The notes: generated from the sequence alone by a model not told the origin. A stretch of DNA of 64,000 nucleotides from JBKECP01 sp047974765 (GCA_047974765.1 JBKECP010000031.1:62001-126000), one strand, 5' to 3'; positions 52,126-62,516 are shown, counted from the first letter of the stretch. Translations and numbers: made by a program.

Positions 52126-52746
52126 TTAAACGCCCACTTTATCGCGGATGCTCAGTCCGGTAGTCATCAGACCCAAAACCAGCAAAATCAGTGTGCCCGG
52201 AACCGGCACCTTGTTTAGCGTCAGAAATTCCTGCGAAGCCCCAAACGGGTTAGGTGTTAACACCGACATAACAGCGGACCAGTCAAAGCTGTCATAAGTG
52301 CCGGTGACAACCGTATCATAAAGAATTTGGGCATAGGCCGTCATGGTCACTGAGCCAGGTGTAAAAATATTCCAGACTGCCAGATTCAGATCAGCCTGCT
52401 CGGCATAGCTCATGGCAGAAGCCATAGACATCAGATAACCTGCCCGGCTGTATAGCGCTTCATCACCTGCCAATAGATTGAATTTACCGGCGCCAGCCTG
52501 AATATCAGCATAATTATAAATATAGGCACTCCAGTTATCACCAACAGAAATACGGGTGTTGTAGTCATCACACATAGCCAATAATGTTGCACTATCAACA
52601 TTTAATGTATAAAAACCGGCTCTCACACCATCACGCACCTCGGCATTGGCCAATCCCGCCAGCGTGACATTAACAGGAGCAGCAGTTGCTGAACAGGCAA
52701 ATACAACAACGACAAAAACACTTAAGCACTTTATTACTGTTTTCAT
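52126..52746 (-). CDS. Secreted protein with PEP-CTERM sorting signal
   Basis: The 206-residue precursor has a signal peptide (VFVVVVFACSATA), a mature domain rich in Ala/Asp/Tyr without an assigned family (VDSATLLAMCDDYNTRISVG and later FNLLAGDEALYSRAGYLMS), and a C-terminal PEP-CTERM signal: VPVPGTLILLVLGLMTTGLS then a basic end (IRDK). PEP-CTERM proteins are processed by exosortase and are typical of bacteria with exopolysaccharide-rich surfaces or biofilms. ATG 52746 has GGGAAGGGA upstream; a longer start at 52794 is not signal-like. A terminator follows. Confidence 0.88.
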   Translation of the reverse strand: MKTVIKCLSVFVVVVFACSATAAPVNVTLAGLANAEVRDGVRAGFYTLNVDSATLLAMCDDYNTRISVGDNWSAYIYNYADIQAGAGKFNLLAGDEALYSRAGYLMSMASAMSYAEQADLNLAVWNIFTPGSVTMTAYAQILYDTVVTGTYDSFDWSAVMSVLTPNPFGASQEFLTLNKVPVPGTLILLVLGLMTTGLSIRDKVGV

Positions 52747-52871
52747 GATTATCCCTTCCCTATCAAGTGAGCAAAGCACCAGGCTGATGCTCAATTCAGT
52801 TTTAGCGACACATTAATGCGTCATTTTGTTTGGGATAATGCGAAAAAAATGCCAATTACTTTTTTTTATTA

Positions 52872-52891
52872 TTTATCAATAACTTGATAAA
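52872..52891. repeat. 20-bp inverted repeat upstream of the PEP-CTERM gene
   Basis: TTTATCAA (52872-52879) and TTGATAAA (52884-52891) are exact inverted copies around TAAC, within an AT-rich block in the 284-base gap between the GlpD-like and PEP-CTERM genes. It may be an operator of the PEP-CTERM promoter. No U-run follows. Confidence 0.5.
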
Positions 52892-53030
52892 AACAGTTGT
52901 TTCAGATTTGTATCCAAATTTTGTGAATGTAAAGTTTATAAACATTAACTTGCATGTCAGTGCTCACCGACCCTGTATAGAAATCATTGTATCCACCAGC
53001 CAATAAACAACTCATTTACTTCTACAGTCA

Positions 53031-54650
53031 TTACTCCGCCAGTAAAGTCTGCAAATATTCATCAAGCCGCTCCTGTGAACGCTCACCAAAAAGAATATCG
53101 CAAACTTCACGCAAACCGGGTGCATCAGTAATATCACGCCGATTTAGCACTAATTCAATTTTAGAGCGTCGGCGCATAAAATCCTCCAGCCGAACAATCA
53201 TTTCGCGTTGAGCAGCCAGCTCGATTTCACAACGGGTATATTCAGCCTGATCAATTACCAGCCGCGCACAACCAGCATCGGCACGAATACGTTCGAGCAG
53301 GTAAAATGCGGCCTCACCGTAACGCCGCCAGAAGCGCTCCGACAGAGGCTCAGACGAACTGGGATCTGTCAGTTTATCCAGATTCATCAGCTTCGCCTGG
53401 CACATAAACTCATCGCGCAGCGCCGCACCGGGTTCGCCGTACCATGGTTTGTCACAATCAGAGATATCTATACCAAGCGACTGCACATGCCGGCTTATTT
53501 CCCTCCCCACATTCAAACAATCTGTCAGTTTTCCACCAAAAATACTGATATGACAGCGATTATTATCCACCTCAATTACATGCTTGCGAGAGAGCTGCAA
53601 CCAGTCATCTGCACCCCCGGCACCTGCTATCACCAATGGCCGCACGCCAACACGTTCGGCAATCACATCCTCTTGCGTAAGAGGCTTCTTCAGATCAAGC
53701 AGACTGTTGGCATTGGCTAATATAAATTCACGATCTTCATCAGTGACCGATACCAGCGGTGTATCAACGCGTGTATCAGTGGTACCAATACAGGTTTTTG
53801 GCCCCATGGGAATCAGAAAAAAAAGCCTGCCATCACTGGCAAAAAAAGTCAGCACCCGGCGGTTATCAGTAACTTTATCAACTATGAGATGAACCCCTTT
53901 GGAAAACAAATGTCGATGCCGGGTACTGATTTTCGCCAACTGGTTTTCTTTATCGACATAAGGCCCACAGGCATTAATCAATACTTTGGCCTGAACATTA
54001 AAATGCCTGTTACTTTCAACATCGTGCGCCCCTATATGCCAGCACCCATTCTGAAATTGTGCGCTTTCACAGCTCACATAATTAATTGCCACGCAGCCAT
54101 AATTCAAACTTTTCCGAATAAAATTAAAAACGAAACGGGCATCATTGTCATAGAGGTAACAATCTGAATACTCCAGCCCGCCAGCAGCCTTGCTTGTATT
54201 TATTTCAGGTTCTTGTTCTTCAATATATTTTGCTGTCAGATAACGAGGCGGCCGGGTTGCACAACGGCCCATCAACCAGTACAACAACGCACCCAGAAAA
54301 ACAAAAAAGGCACTGGCCCTGAACCCCCGCTGAACAGTCGTAAAAAAGCGGATCTCCTTCACCGTCGAAGGGTAGGTACGCATTAATTCATTACGGGATT
54401 TACAGAGTTTGTTGACCAGCAGGTAATCATGGCTTTCCAGATATTTGATTCCCCCCCAGGCAAGATTGGATGAATTGGAACTGGCACCACTGGCAAAGTC
54501 AGCCCGTTCAATCAACGCCACTTTCACTCCCCGCCCGGCCAGAGCCGCTGCAGATACAGCGCCATTAATGCCACCACCAATTATCAAAACGTCAAAATTC
54601 TGGTTTTGGAGCTTTTCCAGATTTGTACTGCGTAAAGTGCTGGCTGTCAT
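53031..54650 (-). CDS. FAD-dependent glycerol-3-phosphate dehydrogenase-like protein
   Basis: The 539-residue flavoprotein has the FAD-binding Rossmann start DVLIIGGGINGAVSAAALAG, DFASGASSNSSNLAWGGIKYLE as in GlpD, LINACGPYVD and GTTDTRVDTPLV, plus a C-terminal GlpD-type domain. GlpD oxidises glycerol 3-phosphate to dihydroxyacetone phosphate at the membrane with quinone. A hydrophobic stretch at about 112-128 (FFVFLGALLYWLMG) may insert into the membrane. No glycerol kinase, facilitator or regulator gene is nearby, so the substrate is inferred from the family only. Confidence 0.82.
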   Translation of the reverse strand: MTASTLRSTNLEKLQNQNFDVLIIGGGINGAVSAAALAGRGVKVALIERADFASGASSNSSNLAWGGIKYLESHDYLLVNKLCKSRNELMRTYPSTVKEIRFFTTVQRGFRASAFFVFLGALLYWLMGRCATRPPRYLTAKYIEEQEPEINTSKAAGGLEYSDCYLYDNDARFVFNFIRKSLNYGCVAINYVSCESAQFQNGCWHIGAHDVESNRHFNVQAKVLINACGPYVDKENQLAKISTRHRHLFSKGVHLIVDKVTDNRRVLTFFASDGRLFFLIPMGPKTCIGTTDTRVDTPLVSVTDEDREFILANANSLLDLKKPLTQEDVIAERVGVRPLVIAGAGGADDWLQLSRKHVIEVDNNRCHISIFGGKLTDCLNVGREISRHVQSLGIDISDCDKPWYGEPGAALRDEFMCQAKLMNLDKLTDPSSSEPLSERFWRRYGEAAFYLLERIRADAGCARLVIDQAEYTRCEIELAAQREMIVRLEDFMRRRSKIELVLNRRDITDAPGLREVCDILFGERSQERLDEYLQTLLAE

Positions 54651-54787
54651 AGCTCACCGATAATTAAAGTTGTCAGCTTGATAATACTGTAGCGCTCACT
54701 GACAAAGCCCCACAATCCATCATTCTGTTTGCATGACACTGGACATCACTTCGCTCAGCACGGACCATAAGCCCCCTTTTATTCAAG

Positions 54788-55870
54788 ATGGGCAATCACA
54801 TGCTGCCAGAGTCTGCCGAGGTTTATCGCGGCTTGAATTACCCCTGGGGTCGTCACTATAACCCGGGCCAGCCTGAAAAAGTTGCACCCGGCGTTTATTG
54901 GGTCCGCTTTCCGATGCCGATGTCACTGGATCATATCAATATCTGGCTGCTTGAAGATGGTGATGGCTGGACAGTTATCGACACCTGCCTTAACCAGGAC
55001 AGCAGCCGTAAAATATGGGAGCGGCTGTTTCACGACTTCATGGCGGGCAAACCGGTAGTCCGGGTTATCTGTACACACATGCACCCTGATCATGTTGGCC
55101 TGGCCGGCTGGCTGGTAGAACACTTTGGTTGCAAGCTATGGATGACCCGGCAGGAATTTTTAATGTGCCGCTCACTGGCCTCTGACACTGGCCGTAACGC
55201 ACCCGAGGCAGCCCTGCATTTCTATCAGGCCGCCGGTTACAACAGCCAGCAACTGGAGGGCTATCGCAAACGCTTCGGTAATTTCGGCAAGTTCATTTAT
55301 CGCCTCCCCGACGCCTACAAACGCCTGATAGATGGCCAGACACTGACCATCGGCGGGCGCTACTGGCAAGTGATTGTGGGCAGCGGCCATTCACCGGAGC
55401 ACGCTTGCCTGTACTGCCCCGCCTTGAAACTACTGATCTCCGGCGACCAGGTACTGCCTCGCATTACGTCCAACGTCAGCGTATTTCCAACCGAGCCAGA
55501 GGATAATCCACTGTCAGAATGGCTGATTGCCAGCGCCCGGCTGCGCACTGTTTTACCTGACGATTTGCTGGTTCTGCCCGCCCATGAAACACCTTTTTAC
55601 GGCCTGCACACCCGCTTGACGCAGCTGATCGAGACTCATAATCGTGATCTGAACAGCCTTTATGAATATCTGGAGCAACCCCGCCGTGCCATCGACTGCT
55701 TTGTCGCCCTGTTTCGCCGGGAAATCGACGAATATCAGCTCGGTCTTGCTACAGGAGAGACCCTGGCCCACCTCAACTGCCTGCTGCAACGGCGTCAGGC
55801 CAGTTGTGAAACAGATGAACACGGGGTCAACTGGTATCGACAACGGCCTGCGTGCTTCAGCTTTGACTGA
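54788..55870 (+). CDS. MBL-fold hydrolase
   Basis: The 360-residue protein has an intact metallo-beta-lactamase metal site: THMHPDHVG, then GSGHSPEH and SGDQVLPRI, with a late VLPAHETPF. Family members of this length are lactonases, phosphodiesterases or glyoxalase-like enzymes, and the substrate cannot be inferred. The C-terminal 100 residues are helical (LTQLIETHNRDLNSLYEYLE). Start could also be ATG 54800, four codons later; neither has a strong ribosome site. The gene is divergent from the GlpD-like gene. Confidence 0.85.
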   Translation: MGNHMLPESAEVYRGLNYPWGRHYNPGQPEKVAPGVYWVRFPMPMSLDHINIWLLEDGDGWTVIDTCLNQDSSRKIWERLFHDFMAGKPVVRVICTHMHPDHVGLAGWLVEHFGCKLWMTRQEFLMCRSLASDTGRNAPEAALHFYQAAGYNSQQLEGYRKRFGNFGKFIYRLPDAYKRLIDGQTLTIGGRYWQVIVGSGHSPEHACLYCPALKLLISGDQVLPRITSNVSVFPTEPEDNPLSEWLIASARLRTVLPDDLLVLPAHETPFYGLHTRLTQLIETHNRDLNSLYEYLEQPRRAIDCFVALFRREIDEYQLGLATGETLAHLNCLLQRRQASCETDEHGVNWYRQRPACFSFD

Positions 55871-55994
55871 CAACCTGTCGTTGGCAGACAAATATCGTGA
55901 AGCGCTGTGCCAATTTGTAAAGTTGCGTTAAACAGCCATCACTTTATGGATTCAAAGCGATAAAATGGCGGCATCAAAATAAGGGAGCCTTTTT

Positions 55995-57431
55995 GTGCCA
56001 ACCCAATATGATCAATCATGCTGCCGCAGCCATTTATTGACACGCCTGAGCATCAGTGCCCTGCTTTGTCTGTGGCTGGGTGCCTGCGCCAGTTCAGCTA
56101 TCTCACCTCAGGTTCAGGAATTAACGCTGCCTGAACAGTGGACACAAGTGGCCGCTGATGAAAACACACTGACTCAAAGCGATGCTGGTGGCTGGCTGTT
56201 GACACTGAAAAGTCCGGAACTGGTCTCGCTGGTCAGTGAGGCCCAGGTTGGCAATCACGAACTGGCCCGCCAGTTCGCCCGCGTACAGGAGCTGGCTTAC
56301 ACCATCACCAGTGAGGGCGCTGATCGCTGGCCGGGTTTTGACCTGGACCTGGGCGGAAACCGCAGTGGAACCTATCCCGATCAAGGCGCAGATGTTTACA
56401 CGGAAAGCTGGCAGGCCAGCCTCAATTTAAGCTGGGAACTGGATATCTGGGGCAAACTCAGTGACCGGCAACGGCAGGCTGAACTGAACTATCAGGCTGA
56501 ACTGGCCACTTTGCGTGATCAGCAAATACAACTGGCCACCGACGTAGCCACTGGCTGGTTTGAGACCATTGCCAACACTCATCTTGAAGCACTGCTGAGC
56601 CAGCGACTTCACAATGTCAGTGATGATCTGGAAAGCCTGGAACAGGGATTTCGCCGTGGTTTAAGCCCTGCGCTGGACGTCTATCTGAGTCGCAATACTG
56701 TGGCCGACAGTCGGGTTAATCTGGCCCGCCAGCAACAGACTCTGCAAGTATCCCTCTCCGAATTACAGCTATTACTGGGACGCTATCCCGATGGCTCACA
56801 AATACCCCTCGACAATGGCCTGCCGGATCTTGATCCGGTAACAGCTCTGGGCGCACCCGCCAATCTGTTGCAGCGTCGGGCCGATATCCAGCAAGCCTGG
56901 CTCAGCCTGCTGGCAGCCGATGCCGAGCTGGCAGTAGCTCACAAGGATCGTTTTCCAGGCTTCTCACTGACCGGCAGTGTTGGCACGGCATCTGACGCCC
57001 TGCACGGCCTGGTTGATGCTGGGCTGTCAAGCTGGACTATTGGCGCCAGCCTGAGTCAGCCCCTGTTTCAGGCGGGCCGTTTAAAGGCACTCGAAGAGCA
57101 AGCGCGAACACGTGTAAAACAGGCTGAACAGAGTTATTTGTACACGGTATACAACGCGCTGGCAGAGGTGGAACAGAGCCTCGCCGCAGAAGGCGCACTC
57201 AAGGAGCAATTGACCGCCCAGCGTGAATCACGCAGCAATGCAGATCTCGCCTATGAGCTGTCGCTGCAACAATACAGCCGCGGACTGGTGGATTACACCA
57301 CCGTACTGGAATCGCAGCGCCGCGCCTTTGATGCTGAAACAGCCACCATTGAGCTGCAAAATGAAGCCATTGCCAACCGGATAAAACTTTACCGTGCTCT
57401 CGGCGGCGACTTTAGCGAGGCCAACCGTTAA
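55995..57431 (+). CDS. Outer-membrane efflux channel (TolC/NodT family lipoprotein)
   Basis: The 478-residue protein has a lipoprotein signal with LWLGAC, then two TolC-type helical repeats (SLNLSWELDIWGKLSDRQRQ; QRRADIQQAWLSLLAADAEL; TIGASLSQPLFQAGRLKALE). Such NodT-type lipoproteins form the outer-membrane part of tripartite efflux pumps. It starts with GTG at 55995, with AGGGAG seven bases upstream. Its stop is directly adjacent to the ATG of the adaptor gene, so the three genes form one operon. Confidence 0.93.
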   Translation: MPTQYDQSCCRSHLLTRLSISALLCLWLGACASSAISPQVQELTLPEQWTQVAADENTLTQSDAGGWLLTLKSPELVSLVSEAQVGNHELARQFARVQELAYTITSEGADRWPGFDLDLGGNRSGTYPDQGADVYTESWQASLNLSWELDIWGKLSDRQRQAELNYQAELATLRDQQIQLATDVATGWFETIANTHLEALLSQRLHNVSDDLESLEQGFRRGLSPALDVYLSRNTVADSRVNLARQQQTLQVSLSELQLLLGRYPDGSQIPLDNGLPDLDPVTALGAPANLLQRRADIQQAWLSLLAADAELAVAHKDRFPGFSLTGSVGTASDALHGLVDAGLSSWTIGASLSQPLFQAGRLKALEEQARTRVKQAEQSYLYTVYNALAEVEQSLAAEGALKEQLTAQRESRSNADLAYELSLQQYSRGLVDYTTVLESQRRAFDAETATIELQNEAIANRIKLYRALGGDFSEANR

Positions 57432-58679
57432 ATGAACAAGGCAACCATGACACATTCACCATTGAAATTTCTGCTGCCCCTGATCGTTCTCATTGCATTG
57501 TTGAGTCTGGCGGCACTGGCATTAAAAAACCCGCCTTCTGTTAATTTTGCACCACCGGATACAGGCCCGAGGCTAACCGTGGAAGTGCGGACACTCAAGC
57601 CGGTTGACTACCGGGTTGTTGTGCCCAGTTACGGTACTGTTCAGCCGCGCACCCAAAGCAACCTGGTGTCGCAGGTAAGCGGAGAGGTCACCTGGGTAAA
57701 TGCCCAGTTCCGCGATGGAGGTACATTCCATGCAGGAGATGAACTGCTGCGTATCGACCCTCGCGATTATGAAGCTGATCTGCAAATTGCCCGTGCCAGC
57801 TTCTATGAAGCCAAACAGGCACTGGCTGAAGAAGAAGCCGAAGGGCAGCAGGCACTGGCCGACTGGCAGCGACTGGGCAATGATGGCGAACCTGACCCGC
57901 TGGTACTGCGCACACCCCAATTACTCGCCGCACAGGCAGCGGTTGCTTCCGCAGAAGCCAATTTGCGCAAAGCACAGCTAAACCTTGAACGCACCAGCAT
58001 TAAAGCGCCCTTTGACGGTCGCATTCTAAGTACTGATGTCGATCTTGGCGAGGTGATCGGCGACAGCAGTCAACTGGCTACAATTTACGCCAGCGACTAT
58101 GTGGAAATTCGTCTGCCTCTGGCCAATGCCGATCTCGATTATGTCGATCTGCCCGAACCTGGCTATACCGGTGGAGCCGCAGGCCAGAGCATGCCCGTTA
58201 TCATCCACTCCAGCCTGTCGCGCAACACAGACTGGGAGGGTCGACTGGTGCGCACCGAGGCAGCCATTGACAGTGATTCACACCAGCTACATGCCGTTGC
58301 CCAGGTTGATGACCCTTTTCAATTACAGGTTGGCGATAATCAACAGCGGCGCAAACCCCTTAAAATTGGCGAATATGTCACCGCATCCGTCAAGGGCCGT
58401 GTATTGCCACAAGTGATTGTCATCGAAAACAGCAGCCTTTATCAGGGCAGCTATGTCTATGTAGTTGAGGACGGATTATTACAGCGCCGCGATGTGGAAA
58501 TTGCCTGGCAAAACGGTGTTGAATCCATTATCGCCAGCGGTTTACACGCAGGCGATCAACTGGTGGTCACTCCGCTGGGACAGGTGACTTCCGGTACCCG
58601 TGTCACTGTTGCCAAAAAAACAACTGCCGACACTGAGGTACTGAATGCGTCAACACACTCTCTGGAGCAGCAATCATGA
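57432..58679 (+). CDS. RND periplasmic adaptor (membrane fusion protein)
   Basis: The 415-residue protein has one N-terminal membrane helix (LPLIVLIALLSLAALAL), a coiled-coil hairpin (about 105-180), a lipoyl-like half (VVPSYGTVQPRTQSNLVSQV and IKAPFDGRILSTDVDLGEV) and beta-barrel part. It couples the RND permease to the outer-membrane channel encoded just upstream. The gene overlaps the permease gene by 4 bases (ATGA). Confidence 0.93.
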   Translation: MNKATMTHSPLKFLLPLIVLIALLSLAALALKNPPSVNFAPPDTGPRLTVEVRTLKPVDYRVVVPSYGTVQPRTQSNLVSQVSGEVTWVNAQFRDGGTFHAGDELLRIDPRDYEADLQIARASFYEAKQALAEEEAEGQQALADWQRLGNDGEPDPLVLRTPQLLAAQAAVASAEANLRKAQLNLERTSIKAPFDGRILSTDVDLGEVIGDSSQLATIYASDYVEIRLPLANADLDYVDLPEPGYTGGAAGQSMPVIIHSSLSRNTDWEGRLVRTEAAIDSDSHQLHAVAQVDDPFQLQVGDNQQRRKPLKIGEYVTASVKGRVLPQVIVIENSSLYQGSYVYVVEDGLLQRRDVEIAWQNGVESIIASGLHAGDQLVVTPLGQVTSGTRVTVAKKTTADTEVLNASTHSLEQQS

Positions 58680-61600
58680 TTGCCTGGTTCGCCCGCAATT
58701 CTGTTGCCGCCAATCTGCTGATGTTCAGCATTATTATGGGAGGGGTGCTGGCCATACAGACAGAGCTGACGCTGGAGGTTTTTCCTGATCCTGAGCCAGA
58801 CACCGTCAGCATCTCGGTTGTCCTGCGCAGCGCCACACCAGAAGATGTCGAACTGGGTATTGCCACCCGCATTGAGGAAGCCGTACAGGATATTGAAGGC
58901 ATCGACAAAATCACCAGTGTATCGGTTGAAGGCTCAACCTCAATCAGCATCGAACTGGATGACAGCTACAAGGCCCGCGATATCCTCGACGATATTAAAA
59001 GTCGCGTTGACGCCATCAACACATTTCCGGCAGACGCAGAAAAACCGGTGGTTAGTCTCGATACGCGCCTTCATGCCGTGATTGATGTGGTTATTTCCGG
59101 CAATCTGGCCGAAGATGAACTGCTGGCTTTCGCCGAGCAGACCCGCGATGACCTACTGCGTATCGACGGTATTACCCAGGTTGAATTATCCGGCGTGCGT
59201 GATTATGAAATTGCCATTGAGTTGTCTCAGGATTTATTGCGCCAGTACCAACTGACACTGGCAGAAATATCAACGGCCATCGCCAACAGTTCAGTGGATA
59301 TTTCTGCCGGCAATATGCGCACCGCCGGTGGCGATGTACTGATTCGCTCCAAAGGTCAGGCCTACCGCCGCAGTGATTTTGAACGCATTGTGGTTAAAAC
59401 CAACACCGATGGCAGCATTATCCGCCTGTCAGACGTGGCCACTGTCAGTGACGGTTTTGAAGAAGAAGCTCTGAGTACGGTATTTAACGGCAAGTCTGCG
59501 GCATTTATCAACGTATCGCGGGTTGGCGATCAGAGTGCTCTGGATGTCGCCAACAAGGTGAAAAACTATCTGGATGAACAGCAGGCATCACTGCCCGAGG
59601 GAGTTTATCTGGGCTACTGGGACGATGACTCAACCATTTTAAAAAGCCGCCTGGGCACCATGCGCGACAGTGCTCTGGAAGGCGCCATTTTAGTGATTCT
59701 TTTACTCGCGCTATTTTTGCGCCCGGCCATTGGTTTCTGGGTTTTTATCGGTATTCCTGTCTCTTTCCTGGGCGGCGTCATCATTATGAGCATGATGGAT
59801 ATCAGCCTGAATGTAATGAGCGCCTATGGTTTTATTATTGCCCTGGGACTGGTGGTCGATGATGCCATCGTGACAGGCGAGAACGTATATACCCACATGC
59901 GCGGCAGTGAATCAAGCCTGCAGGCGGCCATCAGCGGCACACAGGAGGTAGCCACCCCGGTTACTTTTGGCGTACTGACAACTATTGCAGCCTTTTTGCC
60001 CATCGCTTTTATCGAAGGTCGTATGGGGCAGATTTTTGCTGCTATTCCAGCGGTAGTCATACCTGTACTGCTATTTTCACTGGTTGAATCCAAATTTGTA
60101 TTACCTGCTCACCTGGCACATCTTCGGGTCAAAAACAACAGTGACGAACTCAGCGCCTGGTCCCGCTGGCAAAGCCGTTTTGCGAGCCGTTTTGAACAGA
60201 GCATTGTGCACTTTTACAAACCGGCACTAAAAGTTGCCACTGCACACCGCTACACCACACTGGCAGCCTTTGTCGGCGCTTTTGCACTGATTATTGCCCT
60301 GATCAGCAGCGGCTGGATGCGCTTTGTTTTCTTTCCCAATATTGAAGGTGAACGCGGTACAGCCAGCCTGACCATGCCGGTGGGTACTCCTTTTGAGATA
60401 ACCGATGCCTACATCAACCGGATCAGTGCAGCAGCCCGTGAGCTACAGGAAAAATACCGCGATCCCGAATCGGGCAATAGCCCCATCGTCAATATCCTGA
60501 CGTTAACCGGCTCATCAGGCAGCGGTCGCGGTGCCAGCAGCAATGTCGGCACGGTCAGCTTTGAAATGACACCATCTGAAGAACGTATTGGCAGCATCAG
60601 CACCTCAGCCCTGGTCAATGAATGGCGGGATAGCGTTGGCAATATACCCGGAACAGAATCGCTGACGTATAACTCTTCACTGTTTCGTGCCGGTGATCCG
60701 ATCAATGTTCAACTCAGTGGTAAATCACTGGCCACACTGGAAGAGGTTGGCAATCGGGTAACAGAACAACTGTCCACCTACGACGGCGTGTTTGATATCG
60801 CTGACAGCCTGTCCGATGGCAAGGAAGAACTGCATGTTGAACTGACTCCCCAAGGCTATGTACTGGGTCTGAGTCGCAGTGATGTTGTTGGCCAGATTGG
60901 CAATGCCTACAAGGGTTCTCAGGCTCAACGTATCCAGCGTGGGCGAGATGATATTCGCGTACTGGTACGGCTGCCGCGCTCAGAACGCAATAATATTGAA
61001 TCCCTGAATAATATGCTGATAACCACCCCTGCCGGTGGCGAGGTACCACTGAGCCATGTGGCCACACTGATACCGGGCAAAGGGCCTTCACGCATTATGC
61101 GTATTGATGGTTATCGCGTACTGAGCATCACAGCTGATGTACTCAAGGAACAGGTCAATATGACGGCCCTCAACAGTGACCTGACAGCCTATCTTGACCA
61201 ACTGCTCCAGCAGTTCCCCGGCATTACCTACACACTGGAGGGAGAGGCCCGCGAGCAACGTGAATCCTTTGGCAGTATGCAGTCCGGGGTTATTGCTGTG
61301 CTATTTGTTATCTACTGCCTGCTGGCATTACCACTGCGCTCCTATACGTTGCCACTGGTGGTAATGTCGGTCATCCCTTTTGGCCTGATTGGCGCAGTTC
61401 TTGGTCATTGGCTGCTGGATTCTGATCTGACGCTGCAAAGCGTTCTTGGCATGATGGCCTTGATTGGTGTACTGGTGAATGATTCGCTGGTGCTGGTGGA
61501 TTATTGCAACCAACGTCTGAGGGCCGGTGACACACTGGAAAACGCCATTATTGACTCAGGTGTATCGCGTTTCAGACCGGTATTTCTTACGTCAGCAACA

Positions 61601-61816
61601 ACATTTTTTGGTCTGTTGCCCCTGCTGATGGAACGCTCTATCGACGCCCAGTTTTTGATCCCAATGGCTATCTCACTGGGCTTTGGTATTATCTTTGCCA
61701 CAGTGATTACCCTGATTCTGGTTCCAACCAACCTGTTGATCGCCCGGGATCTGGGCAGGTTACTCAAAGGCAGGTCTCATACAGACCCGGTAGCGGGCGA
61801 TGTGCACAAAATCTGA
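58676..61816 (+). CDS. RND efflux permease (AcrB superfamily)
   Basis: The 1046-residue transporter has the N-terminal MIAWFARNSVAANLLMFSII, LRSATPEDVELGIATRIEEA, helix-4 Asp pair in GLVVDDAIVTGENV, and the second-half LGMMALIGVLVNDSLVLVDY. It is proton-driven and lies in a complete operon (channel, adaptor, permease at 55995-61816). It differs from the pump at 40652-43732 in sequence and neighbours, so the window encodes two unlike efflux systems. Substrates are unknown. Confidence 0.95.
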   Translation: MIAWFARNSVAANLLMFSIIMGGVLAIQTELTLEVFPDPEPDTVSISVVLRSATPEDVELGIATRIEEAVQDIEGIDKITSVSVEGSTSISIELDDSYKARDILDDIKSRVDAINTFPADAEKPVVSLDTRLHAVIDVVISGNLAEDELLAFAEQTRDDLLRIDGITQVELSGVRDYEIAIELSQDLLRQYQLTLAEISTAIANSSVDISAGNMRTAGGDVLIRSKGQAYRRSDFERIVVKTNTDGSIIRLSDVATVSDGFEEEALSTVFNGKSAAFINVSRVGDQSALDVANKVKNYLDEQQASLPEGVYLGYWDDDSTILKSRLGTMRDSALEGAILVILLLALFLRPAIGFWVFIGIPVSFLGGVIIMSMMDISLNVMSAYGFIIALGLVVDDAIVTGENVYTHMRGSESSLQAAISGTQEVATPVTFGVLTTIAAFLPIAFIEGRMGQIFAAIPAVVIPVLLFSLVESKFVLPAHLAHLRVKNNSDELSAWSRWQSRFASRFEQSIVHFYKPALKVATAHRYTTLAAFVGAFALIIALISSGWMRFVFFPNIEGERGTASLTMPVGTPFEITDAYINRISAAARELQEKYRDPESGNSPIVNILTLTGSSGSGRGASSNVGTVSFEMTPSEERIGSISTSALVNEWRDSVGNIPGTESLTYNSSLFRAGDPINVQLSGKSLATLEEVGNRVTEQLSTYDGVFDIADSLSDGKEELHVELTPQGYVLGLSRSDVVGQIGNAYKGSQAQRIQRGRDDIRVLVRLPRSERNNIESLNNMLITTPAGGEVPLSHVATLIPGKGPSRIMRIDGYRVLSITADVLKEQVNMTALNSDLTAYLDQLLQQFPGITYTLEGEAREQRESFGSMQSGVIAVLFVIYCLLALPLRSYTLPLVVMSVIPFGLIGAVLGHWLLDSDLTLQSVLGMMALIGVLVNDSLVLVDYCNQRLRAGDTLENAIIDSGVSRFRPVFLTSATTFFGLLPLLMERSIDAQFLIPMAISLGFGIIFATVITLILVPTNLLIARDLGRLLKGRSHTDPVAGDVHKI

Positions 61817-61844
61817 GTGCCTGCACATCACCGCCTCAGCACCA

Positions 61845-62459
61845 TCAGTATTTGGTAATGATCTCTTCCACATCCCGCAGCCGGTCTTTGCCAAAATACA
61901 TGTCATTATTTATAAAAAAAGTGGGTGAACCGAAGTTGCCCCGCTCAACCGAATCATTAGTTAACTGCATCAGCTCACTTTTTACGGCTTCAGTACCTGC
62001 TGTGCTCATCAGGCTCTCAACCGGTAGATCTGCCACCGCCAATACTTCACCAATTACTGCCGGGTCATCCATTTTTCTCTGGTCGCGCCACATGGCTGTA
62101 AATACCGTATCAATATAGGTTTTATAGATATCTACAGACAGCTGACGGGCGGCAACAGCACCACGCATGATATGCAGTGTATTTACCGGAAAATGTGGAT
62201 TCATCTCAAATTCACCGGCCAAACCATGTCGCTCAATGAAGCGGCGCATTTCAAGAAACTCATACTCATTCTTGTTGCGGATGCCTTCATTGGCCTGCAT
62301 TGGTGAACGATTGTTAGTGAGCTTGAATACACCACCAAGTAACACTGGCACATAGTCAAAAGATCGATGGCTTCGCGCCTCGATGGCAGGTAAAACCTTA
62401 TGCGACAGATAGGCATTGGGGCTGCCAAAATCAAAGTGAAATTCCAGTTTGCAGGTCAT
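61845..62459 (-). CDS. DsbA-family 2-hydroxychromene-2-carboxylate isomerase-like protein
   Basis: The 204-residue thioredoxin-fold protein starts EFHFDFGSPNAYLSHKVLPA, with Ser instead of the DsbA CXXC motif, then FVPVNTLHIMRG-type region (PHFPVNTLHIMRGAVAARQ) and GSPTFFINNDMYFGKDRLRD. This is the kappa-GST/HCCA-isomerase subgroup, glutathione-dependent isomerases of aromatic degradation. Here the substrate is not proved. It lies 57 bases downstream of the SDR gene on the same strand. Confidence 0.88.
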   Translation of the reverse strand: MTCKLEFHFDFGSPNAYLSHKVLPAIEARSHRSFDYVPVLLGGVFKLTNNRSPMQANEGIRNKNEYEFLEMRRFIERHGLAGEFEMNPHFPVNTLHIMRGAVAARQLSVDIYKTYIDTVFTAMWRDQRKMDDPAVIGEVLAVADLPVESLMSTAGTEAVKSELMQLTNDSVERGNFGSPTFFINNDMYFGKDRLRDVEEIITKY

Positions 62460-62516
62460 AACTTACTCCGTATCTGTCTGTATAAATTTATTGGCGCTGC
62501 ACTCAGCGCTGTCCTG

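Noticed and set aside
61797..61832. Stem GATGTGCA/TGCACATC overlapping the end of the second RND gene as a terminator
   Set aside because: The 8-bp stem has a long loop and no U-run on either side, so it is too weak to call.
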